Shown in pieces: positions 28,090 through 37,199 of a stretch of DNA of 64,000 nt. The stretch comes from Caldicellulosiruptor bescii DSM 6725. Its GTDB lineage: Bacteria; Bacillota; Thermoanaerobacteria; Caldicellulosiruptorales; Caldicellulosiruptoraceae. The DNA lies in NCBI RefSeq assembly GCF_000022325.1, contig NC_012034.1, forward strand, positions 1,134,501 through 1,198,500, written 5' to 3'. The translations under genes were made by a program, and so were the position numbers. The stretch's first letter is position 1. Each line of letters starts with the position of its first letter. Below the pieces are notes generated by a model, which saw only the letters and a list, made by a program, of their open reading frames with translations, ran no database searches and was not told the origin of the DNA.

Positions 28090-29361
28090 GTGACATCTGA
28101 AGACCAAGAACGGGAATTTAAAAGACTTGAGGTTTTTGCCTATAAAAATTTAAAGAAAAATTCTATCATTTCGATTGCAGATGGAGCAGTATTTGCAATA
28201 GGAAGCGGTATGCTTCCAGTTTCTACTGTGATAGTTTATTTTATTTCACATTATGTTCACTCAAATACGCTGATTGGACTTTTAACCACCTTGAATGTAC
28301 TTTTATCTAACTCTCCGCAGATTCTTGTTGCTAAAAAATTAGAGATGCTTGATAGCTACAAAGAGTATTTTATTAAAGTTGCCTTACTTATGAGACTTAT
28401 GTGGTTTTTACTGGCAATTGATGTGTTTGTGTTTGCAACCACAAATGAGCTTTTATTTGTAATTCTCTTTTACCTAATTTTTAGTCTTCAAGGTTTTTTT
28501 GCTTCATTTGCCAATATAACATGGTTCAATCTTATTCTAAAGCTTGTTCCTGAAAGACAAAGGAGCAAGTTTTTTGGTATAAGGTCTTCGATAGGGGGAC
28601 TGTGTGAGACATTTGGAGCCTTTTTGATGGGAAGAATATTGAGGCTTTTACACTTTCCTTATAACTATGGTCTTTTATTTTTAATTTCGTTTTTGATAAT
28701 GATGCTCTCATTGTACATAGCTTCTATGATGAAAGAGATTCCTATCAAGAAACCCAAAAAGGTGATTGATAATAAGCATTATTTTAGGAGCATGTTTTTG
28801 ATACTGAAAGAAGATAGAAATTTTAAATATTATCTTCTTTCAGTTTTATTTATTGGCGCACTGGGTAAGATGCCATTTGGTTTTCAAACCATATTTGCAA
28901 AAAATAGCCTGAGTATTTCAACACAACATGTTGCAATTGCAACCACAATATTGCTTTTTTCTCAGACAATAGGATATATGCTATGGGGAATAATCGGTTC
29001 TAAGTATGGGTTTAAAAGTACTCTTTTGATTTCTGCTTTGATGTTTTTACCTGCAATATATTTTACATACCTTATGAGTTCTATAAGCGTTTATTATCTT
29101 TCTGTTGCTCTGTTTGGGATTGCTCAAAGTGCAAGGAACGTAAACGAAAGCAATATGGCTGCAAAACTTTGCAAGGACCCTTTAAAGCAGCCATCTTATA
29201 TTGGTCTTAGAAATTTTTTGATGGGACCATTTTTTGCTTTTAATTCTATAATAGCTGGAGGTATAATTGATACTCTTGGTAAAAACATTCTCTTTTTAAT
29301 TTCATTTAGCTGCATGGTGCTCGGATTTTTTATTCTGTGTTTTTTAGTCAGAGAGGACTAA
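28090..29361 (+). CDS. Major facilitator superfamily transporter
   Basis: 423 residues with about twelve membrane helices and a short cytosolic N-terminus (TSEDQEREFKRLEVF). Loop 2-3 and the central loop (MKEIPIKKPKKV) follow the MFS pattern. The sequence resembles clostridial MFS proteins of unassigned substrate. GTG start with AAGGAGATGAG upstream. Located 38 bp after the PrsW-like gene; no substrate clue from neighbours. Confidence 0.82.
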   Translation: MTSEDQEREFKRLEVFAYKNLKKNSIISIADGAVFAIGSGMLPVSTVIVYFISHYVHSNTLIGLLTTLNVLLSNSPQILVAKKLEMLDSYKEYFIKVALLMRLMWFLLAIDVFVFATTNELLFVILFYLIFSLQGFFASFANITWFNLILKLVPERQRSKFFGIRSSIGGLCETFGAFLMGRILRLLHFPYNYGLLFLISFLIMMLSLYIASMMKEIPIKKPKKVIDNKHYFRSMFLILKEDRNFKYYLLSVLFIGALGKMPFGFQTIFAKNSLSISTQHVAIATTILLFSQTIGYMLWGIIGSKYGFKSTLLISALMFLPAIYFTYLMSSISVYYLSVALFGIAQSARNVNESNMAAKLCKDPLKQPSYIGLRNFLMGPFFAFNSIIAGGIIDTLGKNILFLISFSCMVLGFFILCFLVRED

Positions 29362-29389
29362 TCTTTCAATGCCGGTTTTTAAAAAACTC

Positions 29390-29418
29390 TTGTAAAAGGG
29401 AAATAACTGTTGTAAAAT
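29390..29418 (+). promoter_or_regulatory. Promoter of rpmE
   Basis: TTGTAA, 17-bp spacer, TAAAAT. The predicted leader is about 80 nt. L31 leaders that bind their own protein are known in some bacteria; no clear fold was found here. Confidence 0.65.
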
Positions 29419-29503
29419 ATTTTTGCACCTTTATGGGTATTAACAAGTTATTAATTTTAGGAAACAACAAAAATTTGTATAAATCTTGTAGGAGGTGAAA
29501 GCA

Positions 29504-29713
29504 ATGAAAGAAGGAATCCATCCAACATATTACCATGATGCAGTTGTCAGATGTGCATGCGGTGAGACATTTATAACTGGTTCTACGAAAAAAGAAATTC
29601 ATGTAGAAATTTGCTCAAAATGCCATCCATTCTTTACAGGTAAGCAAAAATTTGTTGATACAACAGGTAGAGTAGAAAGATTCATGAAAAAATATGGACT
29701 TGACCAAAAATAA
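29504..29713 (+). CDS. rpmE: 50S ribosomal protein L31, zinc-binding type
   Basis: 69 residues beginning [15 protein letters not shown]. Four zinc cysteines are kept (CAC near the N-terminus and CSKC before HPFFTGKQK), so this is the C+ form used when zinc is sufficient. The ATG at 29504 has GGAGGTG 6 bp upstream; the in-frame GTG at 29495 is part of that Shine-Dalgarno and is rejected. Confidence 0.97.
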   Translation: MKEGIHPTYYHDAVVRCACGETFITGSTKKEIHVEICSKCHPFFTGKQKFVDTTGRVERFMKKYGLDQK

Positions 29714-29728
29714 TAAAGAGTGCACGCC

Positions 29729-29764
29729 AAAAGGGGATTAGCTTGTGCTAATCCTTTTTATTTT
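29729..29764 (+). terminator. Intrinsic terminator after rpmE
   Basis: Stem GGATTAGC / GCTAATCC extended by AA-GG/CC-TT pairs, 4-nt loop TTGT, tail TTTTATTTTAT. Confidence 0.85.
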
Positions 29765-29792
29765 ATAAATTGACAAAGATAGGAAGATGAGT

Positions 29793-30734
29793 ATGAAAAA
29801 AACTACTATAGGCGGAATGGCTCTCATAGAAGGTATAATGATGAAAGGACCTAAAAAAATTTCCATTGTTATAAGAAAACCTAATGGAGAACTTTACAAA
29901 GAGGTAAAGGATTTAGCCATAGATGACACTAACAAGCTGAAAAAGATTCCTTTTATAAGGGGAGTATTTATTTTATTTGAGCAGATGATTCTTGGAACAA
30001 AAGCTTTGATGAAATCTGCTGACATTGCATTAGAAGAGTTGCCAGATGAAGAAAAAGAAAAACAAAAGGATTTTGTTGATAAAATTTTTGAAAAAAAGTT
30101 TTTTCAAAAGCTTGGTATCACTGATATAGCAATTTATTTTTCTGTAATTGTATCCATACTTCTTGGAATACTTCTATTTATTTACATTCCTACCTGGTCT
30201 GTTGAGGCACTGAAAGGATTTACTCTCAGTAGCTTTTGGAAAAACATGATAGAAGGAATAGTGAGAGTAATAATTTTTGTTCTTTATCTTTTATTTGCAT
30301 CCCAAATGAAAGAGATAAAAAGAGTTTTTGAATATCACGGTGCAGAGCACAAAACAATTTTTGCTTATGAAAATGGAGAGGAATTAAGTGTTCAAAAAAT
30401 AAAAAAATATTCTACACACCATCCACGGTGTGGCACAAGCTTTTTATTTATTGTTATAATTATCAGTATTATCATTTTTACATTATCTGGTTGGCAATCT
30501 GTTGTTATGAGAACTCTAATACGACTTTTACTTCTTCCTGTAATTGTTGGTATATCATATGAGATAATAAAATGGGCTGGGAAAAGTGAAAGCATTTTAG
30601 CGAGAGTAATCTCATATCCTGGTCTTTGGCTTCAGAACATTACCACAAAAGAGCCTGACGAAAAGCAGTTAGAGGTTGCAATTGAAGCTCTAAAAGAAGT
30701 AATTCCGGAGGATACAAAGCTTGATGAGTGGTAG
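29793..30734 (+). CDS. DUF1385 (YqhQ-like) membrane protein
   Basis: About 313 residues. N-terminal GGMALIEGIMMKGP signature, a hydrophobic central region with several helices (about 110-180, 210-260) and the conserved EYHGAEHKTIFAYE and HPRCGTSFL motifs, which contain conserved His and Cys that look like a metal site. Function is unknown; the gene is commonly found between rpmE and prmC-prfA in Firmicutes, as here. ATG at 29793 is preferred over 29787 because of the position of the AGGAAG site. Its 3' end overlaps prmC by about 14 bp. Confidence 0.88.
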   Translation: MKKTTIGGMALIEGIMMKGPKKISIVIRKPNGELYKEVKDLAIDDTNKLKKIPFIRGVFILFEQMILGTKALMKSADIALEELPDEEKEKQKDFVDKIFEKKFFQKLGITDIAIYFSVIVSILLGILLFIYIPTWSVEALKGFTLSSFWKNMIEGIVRVIIFVLYLLFASQMKEIKRVFEYHGAEHKTIFAYENGEELSVQKIKKYSTHHPRCGTSFLFIVIIISIIIFTLSGWQSVVMRTLIRLLLLPVIVGISYEIIKWAGKSESILARVISYPGLWLQNITTKEPDEKQLEVAIEALKEVIPEDTKLDEW

Positions 30735-31590
30735 GATAAAGACCATTGGTGAGGTTTTGAATGAAGCTGCTTTGATGTTAAGAGATTATTGTGAAAATAA
30801 GGAAGAAGACTATAAGAAGATTGCACTTATGATGCTTTCGCAGATACTTAATATGGAAAAAACAGAGGTTATTCTAAATAAAGGTTTACCTGTGGAACAA
30901 GACAAGTATGAAAAGATTGTAAATGCTATTTCCAAATATTTACAAGACTATCCTCTTCAATATTGTACAAATAAAGCTTTCTTTATGGGGCTTGAGCTTT
31001 ATGTTGATGAGAATGTTTTGATTCCGCGATTTGATACAGAGGTTTTGGTAGAGGTTGCTATAGAAATATTTAAGAGTAAAAAGAATCTGTACTTTTTAGA
31101 TATTGGCACGGGTAGTGGATGTATTGCAGTAGCTCTTTGCAAATTTTTAGATTGCAAGGTTTTTGCTGTTGATATTTCAGAAAGAGCGCTTGAGGTTGCA
31201 AGTAAGAATGCAAAATTGAATGGTGTAGAAAATAGGATTTCATTTGTAAGGAGCAACTTATTTGAAGATATTCCTAAAAATCTTAGATATGATGCCATAA
31301 TTAGCAATCCACCTTATATCTCTGATGAGGAAATTTTTGAACTTGACCCACGGGTTTTAAAAGAACCACATATAGCTTTGTTTTCAAAAGAGGATGGGCT
31401 TTGGTTTTTCAGAGAGATTGCAAACAAAGCAAAGCTATATCTCAAAGATGGTGGTTATATTATTTTTGAAGTAGGATTTTCTCAAGCTGAAAAAGTCAAA
31501 GAGATTTTGAAGAAAAATGGATACAAAAATATAAGTTCAAGGAGAGATTTAAATAATGTTGAAAGATGCATCTTTGCAATAAATGGGTAA
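30721..31590 (+). CDS. prmC: Peptide chain release factor N5-glutamine methyltransferase
   Basis: Methylates the Gln of the GGQ motif of release factors. SAM motif LDIGTGSGCIAVAL and the catalytic ISNPPYIS are intact; the N-terminal helical domain binds the release factor. 289-290 residues. Start uncertain between TTG 30721 (9 bp from GGAGG) and ATG 30724 (12 bp). Directly upstream of its substrate gene prfA. Confidence 0.95.
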   Translation: MMSGRIKTIGEVLNEAALMLRDYCENKEEDYKKIALMMLSQILNMEKTEVILNKGLPVEQDKYEKIVNAISKYLQDYPLQYCTNKAFFMGLELYVDENVLIPRFDTEVLVEVAIEIFKSKKNLYFLDIGTGSGCIAVALCKFLDCKVFAVDISERALEVASKNAKLNGVENRISFVRSNLFEDIPKNLRYDAIISNPPYISDEEIFELDPRVLKEPHIALFSKEDGLWFFREIANKAKLYLKDGGYIIFEVGFSQAEKVKEILKKNGYKNISSRRDLNNVERCIFAING

Positions 31591-31614
31591 AAATATATTG
31601 AATGGGGTGATTAA

Positions 31615-32682
31615 ATGATAGAAAAGCTTCAAGTAATTGAAGAAAAATATTTAGAGCTTGAGAAAAAGATTTCAGACCCTGAGATAATAAGCCAACCACA
31701 AGAGTGGCAAAAACTTATGAAAGAACATAGCAATCTTCAGCCAATTGTGGAAAAGTTCAGAGAATACAAAAGAATTTTAGACACTATCAAAGAGGCTGAA
31801 GAGCTTTTAGATACAGACCTTGACGAGGATTTTGAAAAACTTGTGAAAGAAGAGCTAAATCGGGCAAAAGAACAGAAAGAGATTGTTGAAACACAGCTCA
31901 AGATTTTACTTTTGCCCAAGGACCCCAACGACGAAAAAAATGTTATAATGGAGATAAGAGCAGGTGCTGGCGGCGAGGAAGCAGCACTTTTTGCAGCAGA
32001 GCTTTTCAGGATGTATTCAAGATATGCAGAGAGGAAAAACTGGAAGGTTGAAGTAATGTCAACAAGTGAAAGTGATTTGGATGGGTTTAAAGAGGTAATT
32101 TTCATGATAAGCGGAAAAGGTGCGTATAGCAGGCTCAAATATGAAAGTGGTGTTCACAGAGTTCAGAGAGTACCTGTGACAGAGTCAGGCGGAAGAATTC
32201 ATACATCAACAGCAACTGTTGCGGTTTTGCCAGAAGTTGAGGATGTTGAGGTGGAGATAAGAGAAGAGGACCTTGAGATAGACACGTTCAGGGCAGGTGG
32301 TGCAGGAGGCCAACATGTGAACAAGACAGAGTCGGCTGTTAGGATTGTTCACAAGCCCACGGGAATTGTTGTGACCTGCCAGGACGAAAGGTCGCAGCAT
32401 GCAAACAGGGACAGGGCAATGAAGATACTCAGGGCAAGGCTTTATGATTACTATCAGAGCATTCAGCAAAAAGAGATAGAAAGTCAGAGAAGAAGTCAGG
32501 TTGGAACAGGTGATAGAAGCGAAAGGATAAGAACATATAACTTCCCTCAAGGGCGTGTGACAGACCATAGGATTGGTCTTACTTTGTACAAGCTTGAGCA
32601 GATTTTAGATGGTGAGCTTGACGAGATTATCGATGCACTGATTACTCATTTTCAGACAGAAAGATTAAAAGAAATAGGTTAA
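31615..32682 (+). CDS. prfA: Peptide chain release factor 1
   Basis: Recognises UAA and UAG. 355 residues with the GGQ catalytic loop ([17 protein letters not shown]), the PxT-type stop-codon reader in the preceding superdomain ([16 protein letters not shown]) and ENVxMEIR-like region ([15 protein letters not shown]). Start ATG after GGGGTGA. A sigma-D promoter for motAB begins inside its last codons. Confidence 0.97.
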   Translation: MIEKLQVIEEKYLELEKKISDPEIISQPQEWQKLMKEHSNLQPIVEKFREYKRILDTIKEAEELLDTDLDEDFEKLVKEELNRAKEQKEIVETQLKILLLPKDPNDEKNVIMEIRAGAGGEEAALFAAELFRMYSRYAERKNWKVEVMSTSESDLDGFKEVIFMISGKGAYSRLKYESGVHRVQRVPVTESGGRIHTSTATVAVLPEVEDVEVEIREEDLEIDTFRAGGAGGQHVNKTESAVRIVHKPTGIVVTCQDERSQHANRDRAMKILRARLYDYYQSIQQKEIESQRRSQVGTGDRSERIRTYNFPQGRVTDHRIGLTLYKLEQILDGELDEIIDALITHFQTERLKEIG

Positions 32683-32693
32683 AATGCCGATAA
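32666..32693 (+). promoter_or_regulatory. Sigma-D (sigma-28) promoter of motAB
   Basis: TAAA, 16-bp spacer, GCCGATAA: a match to the flagellar sigma-28/sigma-D consensus (TAAA-N14-16-GCCGATAT/A). It overlaps the prfA stop and lies 54 bp upstream of motA. Strong support that the downstream stator genes belong to a flagellar regulon. Confidence 0.8.
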
Positions 32694-32746
32694 AAATTAT
32701 GACTGAGTGCGCAAAATTATCACCAGAAAAGGGATGATGATAAAAG

Positions 32747-33544
32747 ATGGATATTCTTTCAATTGGCGGGTTGATATTGGGGTTTGGTTCTCTTTTGACT
32801 GCGTTTATAATTGAGAAGGGTAATCCTGCAAAGCTTTTACAGATTTCAGCTGCCATGATTGTTTTTGGTGGGACAATTGCAGCAGTGCTTGTATCGTTTC
32901 CAATGTCACAGATAAAAACTGCTGTAAAACATTTTAAAATGGTCTTTATGGATAAGAAAATTGATTTTGTAAGTGTGGTTGAACAGCTTGTCCAGCTTTC
33001 TGACAGGGCGCGAAAAGAAGGTCTCTTGGCTTTAGAGCAAGAGATTCCTAACATTCAAAATCCGCTTTTGAAAAAGGGTTTGGGACTTGTTGTTGATGGT
33101 ATTGAAGGAGAAGTTATAAGAGATATTTTAGACAGAGAAGTTTATCTTGCTGAAGATGAGCTAAAAGAGGCAGCTGAGGTATTTGAAGCAGCAGGTGGAT
33201 ATTCTCCTACAATGGGTATTATTGGTACTGTTATGGGACTTATTTCTGTGCTTTCAAACTTGACAAATCCAGATGAACTTGGCCCAGCTATAGCTGTTGC
33301 GTTTGTTGCAACTTTGTATGGTGTTTCATCTGCCAACCTTATTTGGCTCAACTTTGGTAAAAAGATAAAGACAAAAGCAAAACAAGAGAGAATGTTAAAT
33401 GAGATAATTGTGGAAGGACTTTTGTCAATCCAAGCTGGGGAAAACCCAAGGATACTAAGAGAAAAAATTGGTGGAATGCTAAAAGAAACTGGTCAGAAAC
33501 AAAGCCAAGCTCAAGAGCCAGCAGGCGCAACTGTTGGGGGGTAA
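32747..33544 (+). CDS. motA: Flagellar motor stator protein MotA
   Basis: Proton- or sodium-channel stator subunit. 265 residues, four membrane helices (about 3-22, 30-50, 145-168, 180-200), the conserved proline loop YSPTMGIIGTVMGLI between helices 3 and 4, and a charged cytosolic loop (about 65-140) that contacts the rotor. The family also includes PomA; ion type cannot be read reliably. GATGATGA-type weak ribosome site. Followed 7 bp later by motB. Confidence 0.92.
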   Translation: MDILSIGGLILGFGSLLTAFIIEKGNPAKLLQISAAMIVFGGTIAAVLVSFPMSQIKTAVKHFKMVFMDKKIDFVSVVEQLVQLSDRARKEGLLALEQEIPNIQNPLLKKGLGLVVDGIEGEVIRDILDREVYLAEDELKEAAEVFEAAGGYSPTMGIIGTVMGLISVLSNLTNPDELGPAIAVAFVATLYGVSSANLIWLNFGKKIKTKAKQERMLNEIIVEGLLSIQAGENPRILREKIGGMLKETGQKQSQAQEPAGATVGG

Positions 33545-33551
33545 AAAATAG

Positions 33552-34325
33552 ATGGCAAGAAAGCGTATGGAAGAACCAGCCCATGAAAACCATGAACGAT
33601 GGCTTATTACCTATGCAGATTTAATTACTCTCTTGCTCATATATTTTATTGTTATGTATTCCATGAGCAAGCTTGACATGGACAAATTTAAGAACTTCAC
33701 AGAATCCCTAACGTCTGTTTTGAAAGGTACAGCCTATATTTTTGAAAACTCTGGTCCCTCTATACTGGAAGGATTATCTGGGAAGAATGTCAAAGGAACA
33801 AACACTGATGTTGGTGGGGCGACAAAAAATAAGCAGATGACTGAGGAAGAGCTTATTAACGATATACAAAAACAGGTTTTAGGGCTTATAAAGGAACATG
33901 GTATTGAAGGAAAGGTGCTCGTGATACAGGAAGAGAGAGGATTATCAATTTTACTTAAAGATGTATTATTTGATACAGGTTCAGCAAAACTTACACCACA
34001 GGCGAAAGAAGTTGTGCATGAGATTGCAAAGATTTTAGAAAAAGTCCCGAATAATAACATAAGAATTGAGGGACACACAGACAATGTCCCTATTCACAAT
34101 AAATACTTTTATTCTAACTGGGAACTTTCAACAGCAAGAGCTACATCTGTTTTGCAAGAAATTTTAAGAGTTTCAAAGGTAAGGCCAGAAAGATTTTCTG
34201 TTGTTGGCTATGGCGAGTACAGACCAATTGCTTCTAATAAGACACCAGAAGGAAGAGCACTCAACAGAAGAGTTACAATTGTGATACTGAGAACAGTCTA
34301 CAGTAAAGCTGAACCTGTAAGATAA
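33552..34325 (+). CDS. motB: Flagellar motor stator protein MotB
   Basis: 257 residues: short basic N-terminus, one membrane helix (about 18-40) with the ion-carrying Asp in TYADLITLL, a plug/linker, and an OmpA-like peptidoglycan-binding domain (about 135-245) with the signatures LFDTGSAKLTPQA, EGHTDNVPI, NWELSTARA and NRRVTIVI. Anchors the stator to the wall. With motA it is driven by the sigma-D promoter. Confidence 0.93.
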   Translation: MARKRMEEPAHENHERWLITYADLITLLLIYFIVMYSMSKLDMDKFKNFTESLTSVLKGTAYIFENSGPSILEGLSGKNVKGTNTDVGGATKNKQMTEEELINDIQKQVLGLIKEHGIEGKVLVIQEERGLSILLKDVLFDTGSAKLTPQAKEVVHEIAKILEKVPNNNIRIEGHTDNVPIHNKYFYSNWELSTARATSVLQEILRVSKVRPERFSVVGYGEYRPIASNKTPEGRALNRRVTIVILRTVYSKAEPVR

Positions 34326-34345
34326 TAGAATTCTAAAACATCTGT

Positions 34346-34375
34346 TTGAAGTGTTTGTAAAGAAGTGTTTATAAA
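34346..34375 (+). promoter_or_regulatory. Possible promoter upstream of the ZIP transporter
   Basis: TTGAAG, 18-bp spacer, TATAAA. Only a moderate match. Confidence 0.4.
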
Positions 34376-34401
34376 AGAGATAAAATTCTCATAATATTTA
34401 A

Positions 34402-35169
34402 ATGAAATTTGTTAAATTTGAAGCTACTTTGTTAAACATAGATTTTTTATTTTTCAATCTCTTTGCTTTTTTTTGTGGGATAGCTGGAGCATTTGTCGGT
34501 GCTCTACTGGGTTTGGTCTTGCATTTAAATGATGAGAAGTTCAAAGACTCCTTAATTGGTTTTACATCAGGACTTATGCTTGGTTTAATTTGCTTTGGGC
34601 TTATCCCTGAAGCTGTATGTATTTCAAACTTGCTCACGTGTATTTTAATATTGATTGCTTCGTATTTTTTGATTGGGATATTGGAAAGAGCATTAACAAT
34701 GAAATTTTCAATTTCACAGGACAGATATCTCAAAAGTGGAATACTTATTTTAGTTGCTCTTTCACTTCACAACTTTCCTGAAGGGTTGGCAATAGGAAGC
34801 AGCTTTTCCGTAGAAAAAAGTTTTGGAATTTTAGTAGGGATTATGATAATAGTTCATGATATTCCAGAAGGATTTGCACTTTCGTTACCTTTGAAGATGG
34901 CTAAGCAGAGTAAAATAAAAATATTAAGATATGCAATATTGTCTGGAGTTCCAACAGGTATTGGGTGTTTGGTTGGAAGTGTGATAAGCTATATTAACAA
35001 GTATGTGGTAGCAAGCTGTCTTGCATGTGCAGCTGGTGCAATGCTTTATGTTGTAATGAATGAGCTTATTCCAGAGTATAGTCGAAAAGAAAATCTTAAA
35101 GTGGCTACAATGTCAAGTGTGATAGGTATCATAGTAGCATTACTACTTTTGGAGTGGTTGGAATTATGA
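34402..35169 (+). CDS. ZIP-family divalent metal transporter
   Basis: 255 residues, about eight membrane helices. The metal-binding motifs of ZIP/ZupT helices are clear: HNFPEGLAIG (about 128-137) and HDIPEGFAL (about 151-159). Likely substrate Zn2+, Fe2+ or Mn2+; specificity is not visible. No strong Shine-Dalgarno precedes the ATG. The stop overlaps the start of tsaC (ATGA). Confidence 0.88.
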   Translation: MKFVKFEATLLNIDFLFFNLFAFFCGIAGAFVGALLGLVLHLNDEKFKDSLIGFTSGLMLGLICFGLIPEAVCISNLLTCILILIASYFLIGILERALTMKFSISQDRYLKSGILILVALSLHNFPEGLAIGSSFSVEKSFGILVGIMIIVHDIPEGFALSLPLKMAKQSKIKILRYAILSGVPTGIGCLVGSVISYINKYVVASCLACAAGAMLYVVMNELIPEYSRKENLKVATMSSVIGIIVALLLLEWLEL

Positions 35170-36212
35170 CAATTATTATTGACGCAAAAGAAGGAATAGA
35201 TTATAAGAAGCTTGAAAAAGCGGCTTTGATATTGAGAGAAGGTGGGCTTGTTGCCTTTCCAACAGAAACTGTTTATGGTCTTGGAGCGAACGCACTTTTG
35301 AAAGATGCGGTGGATAAGATTTTTTTAGCTAAAGGGAGACCTCAGGACAATCCATTGATTGTTCATATATCTTCAAAAGATATGCTTGAGATGTGTGCTG
35401 AAATTACAGATGATAGGGTTTATATGTTAATAGAAATGTTTTGGCCAGGACCGCTTACGATTGTTCTACCTAAGAAAAATGTTATTGCTGAAAACGTCAC
35501 AGCAGGTCTTTCAACGGTTGGTGTTAGGATGCCTGCAAACAAAATCGCACTTGAACTTATACGACTTTCAGGTGTTCCTGTGGCAGCGCCATCAGCTAAC
35601 GTCTCTGGAAAACCAAGTCCGACAGAAGCCAAGCATGTGATAGAGGACCTGATGGGTAAGGTGGATGTCATAATAGATGGAGGCAAATGTTCTTTTGGAC
35701 TTGAATCAACTGTAGTAGATTTAAGTGGGGAAAAAGCTGTGATTTTAAGACCTGGTGCTATTTCGTATTTTGCTTTGAAAGAAGTGCTTAGTGATATAGA
35801 GTATAGCAAAGCAGTGGTGGAAGGGCTAACTGGAACTGTTCCAAGGTCACCTGGCATGAAGTACAAGCACTATGCTCCTGATGCCAAGCTCATAATAGTA
35901 AAAGGAAGAATTGATAAGAGGATTGACAAAATGAATGATATGAAAAAGGAGTTTGAGTATAAAGGATACAGGGTTGGGATTTTGTGTTTTTATGAGACAG
36001 CCCATAATTTTGAGTCTCAATACAAACTCATTTTAGGAAGCATGTTTGATGCAAAAGAGTGTGGGAGAAATCTATTTTCGATACTCAGAAAATTCAACCA
36101 ACTTGGTGTTGATTATATCCTTTGTGAGTGGGGAAAATTTGACTTAGAATTTCTTGCCTTGGAAAATAGACTTTACAAAGCAGCGGCAAACAATATTGTT
36201 GAGGTGTTGTAG
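35166..36212 (+). CDS. tsaC: L-threonylcarbamoyladenylate synthase, Sua5 type
   Basis: Makes threonylcarbamoyl-AMP for t6A37 modification of ANN-decoding tRNAs. YrdC domain (about 10-200) with the signatures AFPTETVYGLGANAL, KGRPQDNPLIVHI and SAPSANVSGKPSPT-like stretch, followed by the C-terminal SUA5 domain (about 225-348; PRSPGMKYKHYAP), so it is the long Sua5 type. ATG at 35166 in an ATGA overlap is preferred to the in-frame GTG at 35154. Confidence 0.94.
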   Translation: MTIIIDAKEGIDYKKLEKAALILREGGLVAFPTETVYGLGANALLKDAVDKIFLAKGRPQDNPLIVHISSKDMLEMCAEITDDRVYMLIEMFWPGPLTIVLPKKNVIAENVTAGLSTVGVRMPANKIALELIRLSGVPVAAPSANVSGKPSPTEAKHVIEDLMGKVDVIIDGGKCSFGLESTVVDLSGEKAVILRPGAISYFALKEVLSDIEYSKAVVEGLTGTVPRSPGMKYKHYAPDAKLIIVKGRIDKRIDKMNDMKKEFEYKGYRVGILCFYETAHNFESQYKLILGSMFDAKECGRNLFSILRKFNQLGVDYILCEWGKFDLEFLALENRLYKAAANNIVEVL

Positions 36213-36214
36213 TA

Positions 36215-36679
36215 TTGAAGAAAAAGATACTTTTTGTGTGCACAGGTAATACCTGCAGAAGTCCGATGGCAGAATATCTTTTAAAGGAAAAGCTAAGAAA
36301 GATGAATATTGATAACGTTGAAGTTGAATCAGCGGGACTTTCTGCATTTTTCCCACAAAAGGCTTCCAAAAATGCTATATTGGTGATGAGTGAACTTGGT
36401 ATTGACATTTCGTCGCATGTCTCAAGACTTATAAATGAGGAGATGATAAAAGAAAGCACTCTTATCTTGACAATGGAAAGGTATCATAAAGAGGTAATTA
36501 CGAAAATGTATCCTGGTACTGCAGACAAGGTGTTTACTTTAAAGGAGTATGTTATGAATACCAAAGAAGATTTGGATGTTGTTGACCCATATGGTGGAGA
36601 TATTGAAGAGTACAGAAGCTGCAGAGATGAACTGAGTTATCTTATTGACAAACTTTTGTCGAAAGTGGATGATATATGA
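36215..36679 (+). CDS. ywlE: Low-molecular-weight phosphatase, probable protein-arginine phosphatase
   Basis: 154 residues. The P-loop is CTGNTCRSPMAE with nucleophile Cys9, and the general acid Asp is in DPYGG near the C-terminus. Thr at the fifth P-loop position (CTGNT) is the residue that gives B. subtilis YwlE preference for phospho-arginine over phospho-tyrosine, so arginine phosphatase is favoured; a tyrosine phosphatase is the alternative. TTG start 8 bp after GAGGTG. Context (tsaC upstream, rlmH overlapping) gives no further clue. Confidence 0.85.
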   Translation: MKKKILFVCTGNTCRSPMAEYLLKEKLRKMNIDNVEVESAGLSAFFPQKASKNAILVMSELGIDISSHVSRLINEEMIKESTLILTMERYHKEVITKMYPGTADKVFTLKEYVMNTKEDLDVVDPYGGDIEEYRSCRDELSYLIDKLLSKVDDI

Positions 36680-37140
36680 TAAAAATAATTAGTGTAGGAA
36701 CTATAAAGGAGAAGTATTTTTTACAGGCATGTGAAGAGTACAAAAAAAGACTTTCGCGATGGGTAAAAGTCGAAGAAATAGAGATAAAAGAAGAAGATGA
36801 AAATAAATATTTCAATATCGAAACGCTTTTAGAAAAAGAAGCTGATAAGATTTTAAAACATGTCAAGGAAGGCGAATTTATAATAGTGTGTGATATTAAT
36901 GGAATAGAGCTTTCATCAGAAGAGTTTTCTGAAATTTTAAGAAAAAATATAAATAGCAGCAAGAATATTACTTTTATCATTGGCAGTTCCAACGGTCTTT
37001 CAAATGAAGTGAAAAGAAGAGCTGATTTGCTTCTCTCATTTTCAAAACTCACTTTCCCTCATCAGCTTTTTAGAGTATTACTTTATGAACAGATTTACAG
37101 AGGATTGTCAATTATTTATGGGACAAAGTACCATAAATAA
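36676..37140 (+). CDS. rlmH: 23S rRNA (pseudouridine-1915-N3)-methyltransferase RlmH
   Basis: SPOUT methyltransferase acting on helix 69 of 23S rRNA in the assembled 70S ribosome. 154 residues with IISVGTIKEKYF at the N-terminus, FIIGSSNGLS (knot loop) and the terminal LPHQLFRVLLYEQIYR-like and YHK signatures of the family. The start ATGA overlaps ywlE. A convergent bidirectional terminator follows. Confidence 0.95.
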   Translation: MIKIISVGTIKEKYFLQACEEYKKRLSRWVKVEEIEIKEEDENKYFNIETLLEKEADKILKHVKEGEFIIVCDINGIELSSEEFSEILRKNINSSKNITFIIGSSNGLSNEVKRRADLLLSFSKLTFPHQLFRVLLYEQIYRGLSIIYGTKYHK

Positions 37141-37182
37141 ACGGGGCTATGGTCAAAGAAGGATAAAGCCCCGTTTATTTAT
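37133..37182. terminator. Bidirectional terminator between rlmH and argB
   Basis: 16-bp perfect stem around AACGGGGCT / AGCCCCGTT with an 18-nt loop; T-rich on both strands. It overlaps the last codons of rlmH. Confidence 0.88.
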
Positions 37183-37199
37183 ACTGACATACATAATTT

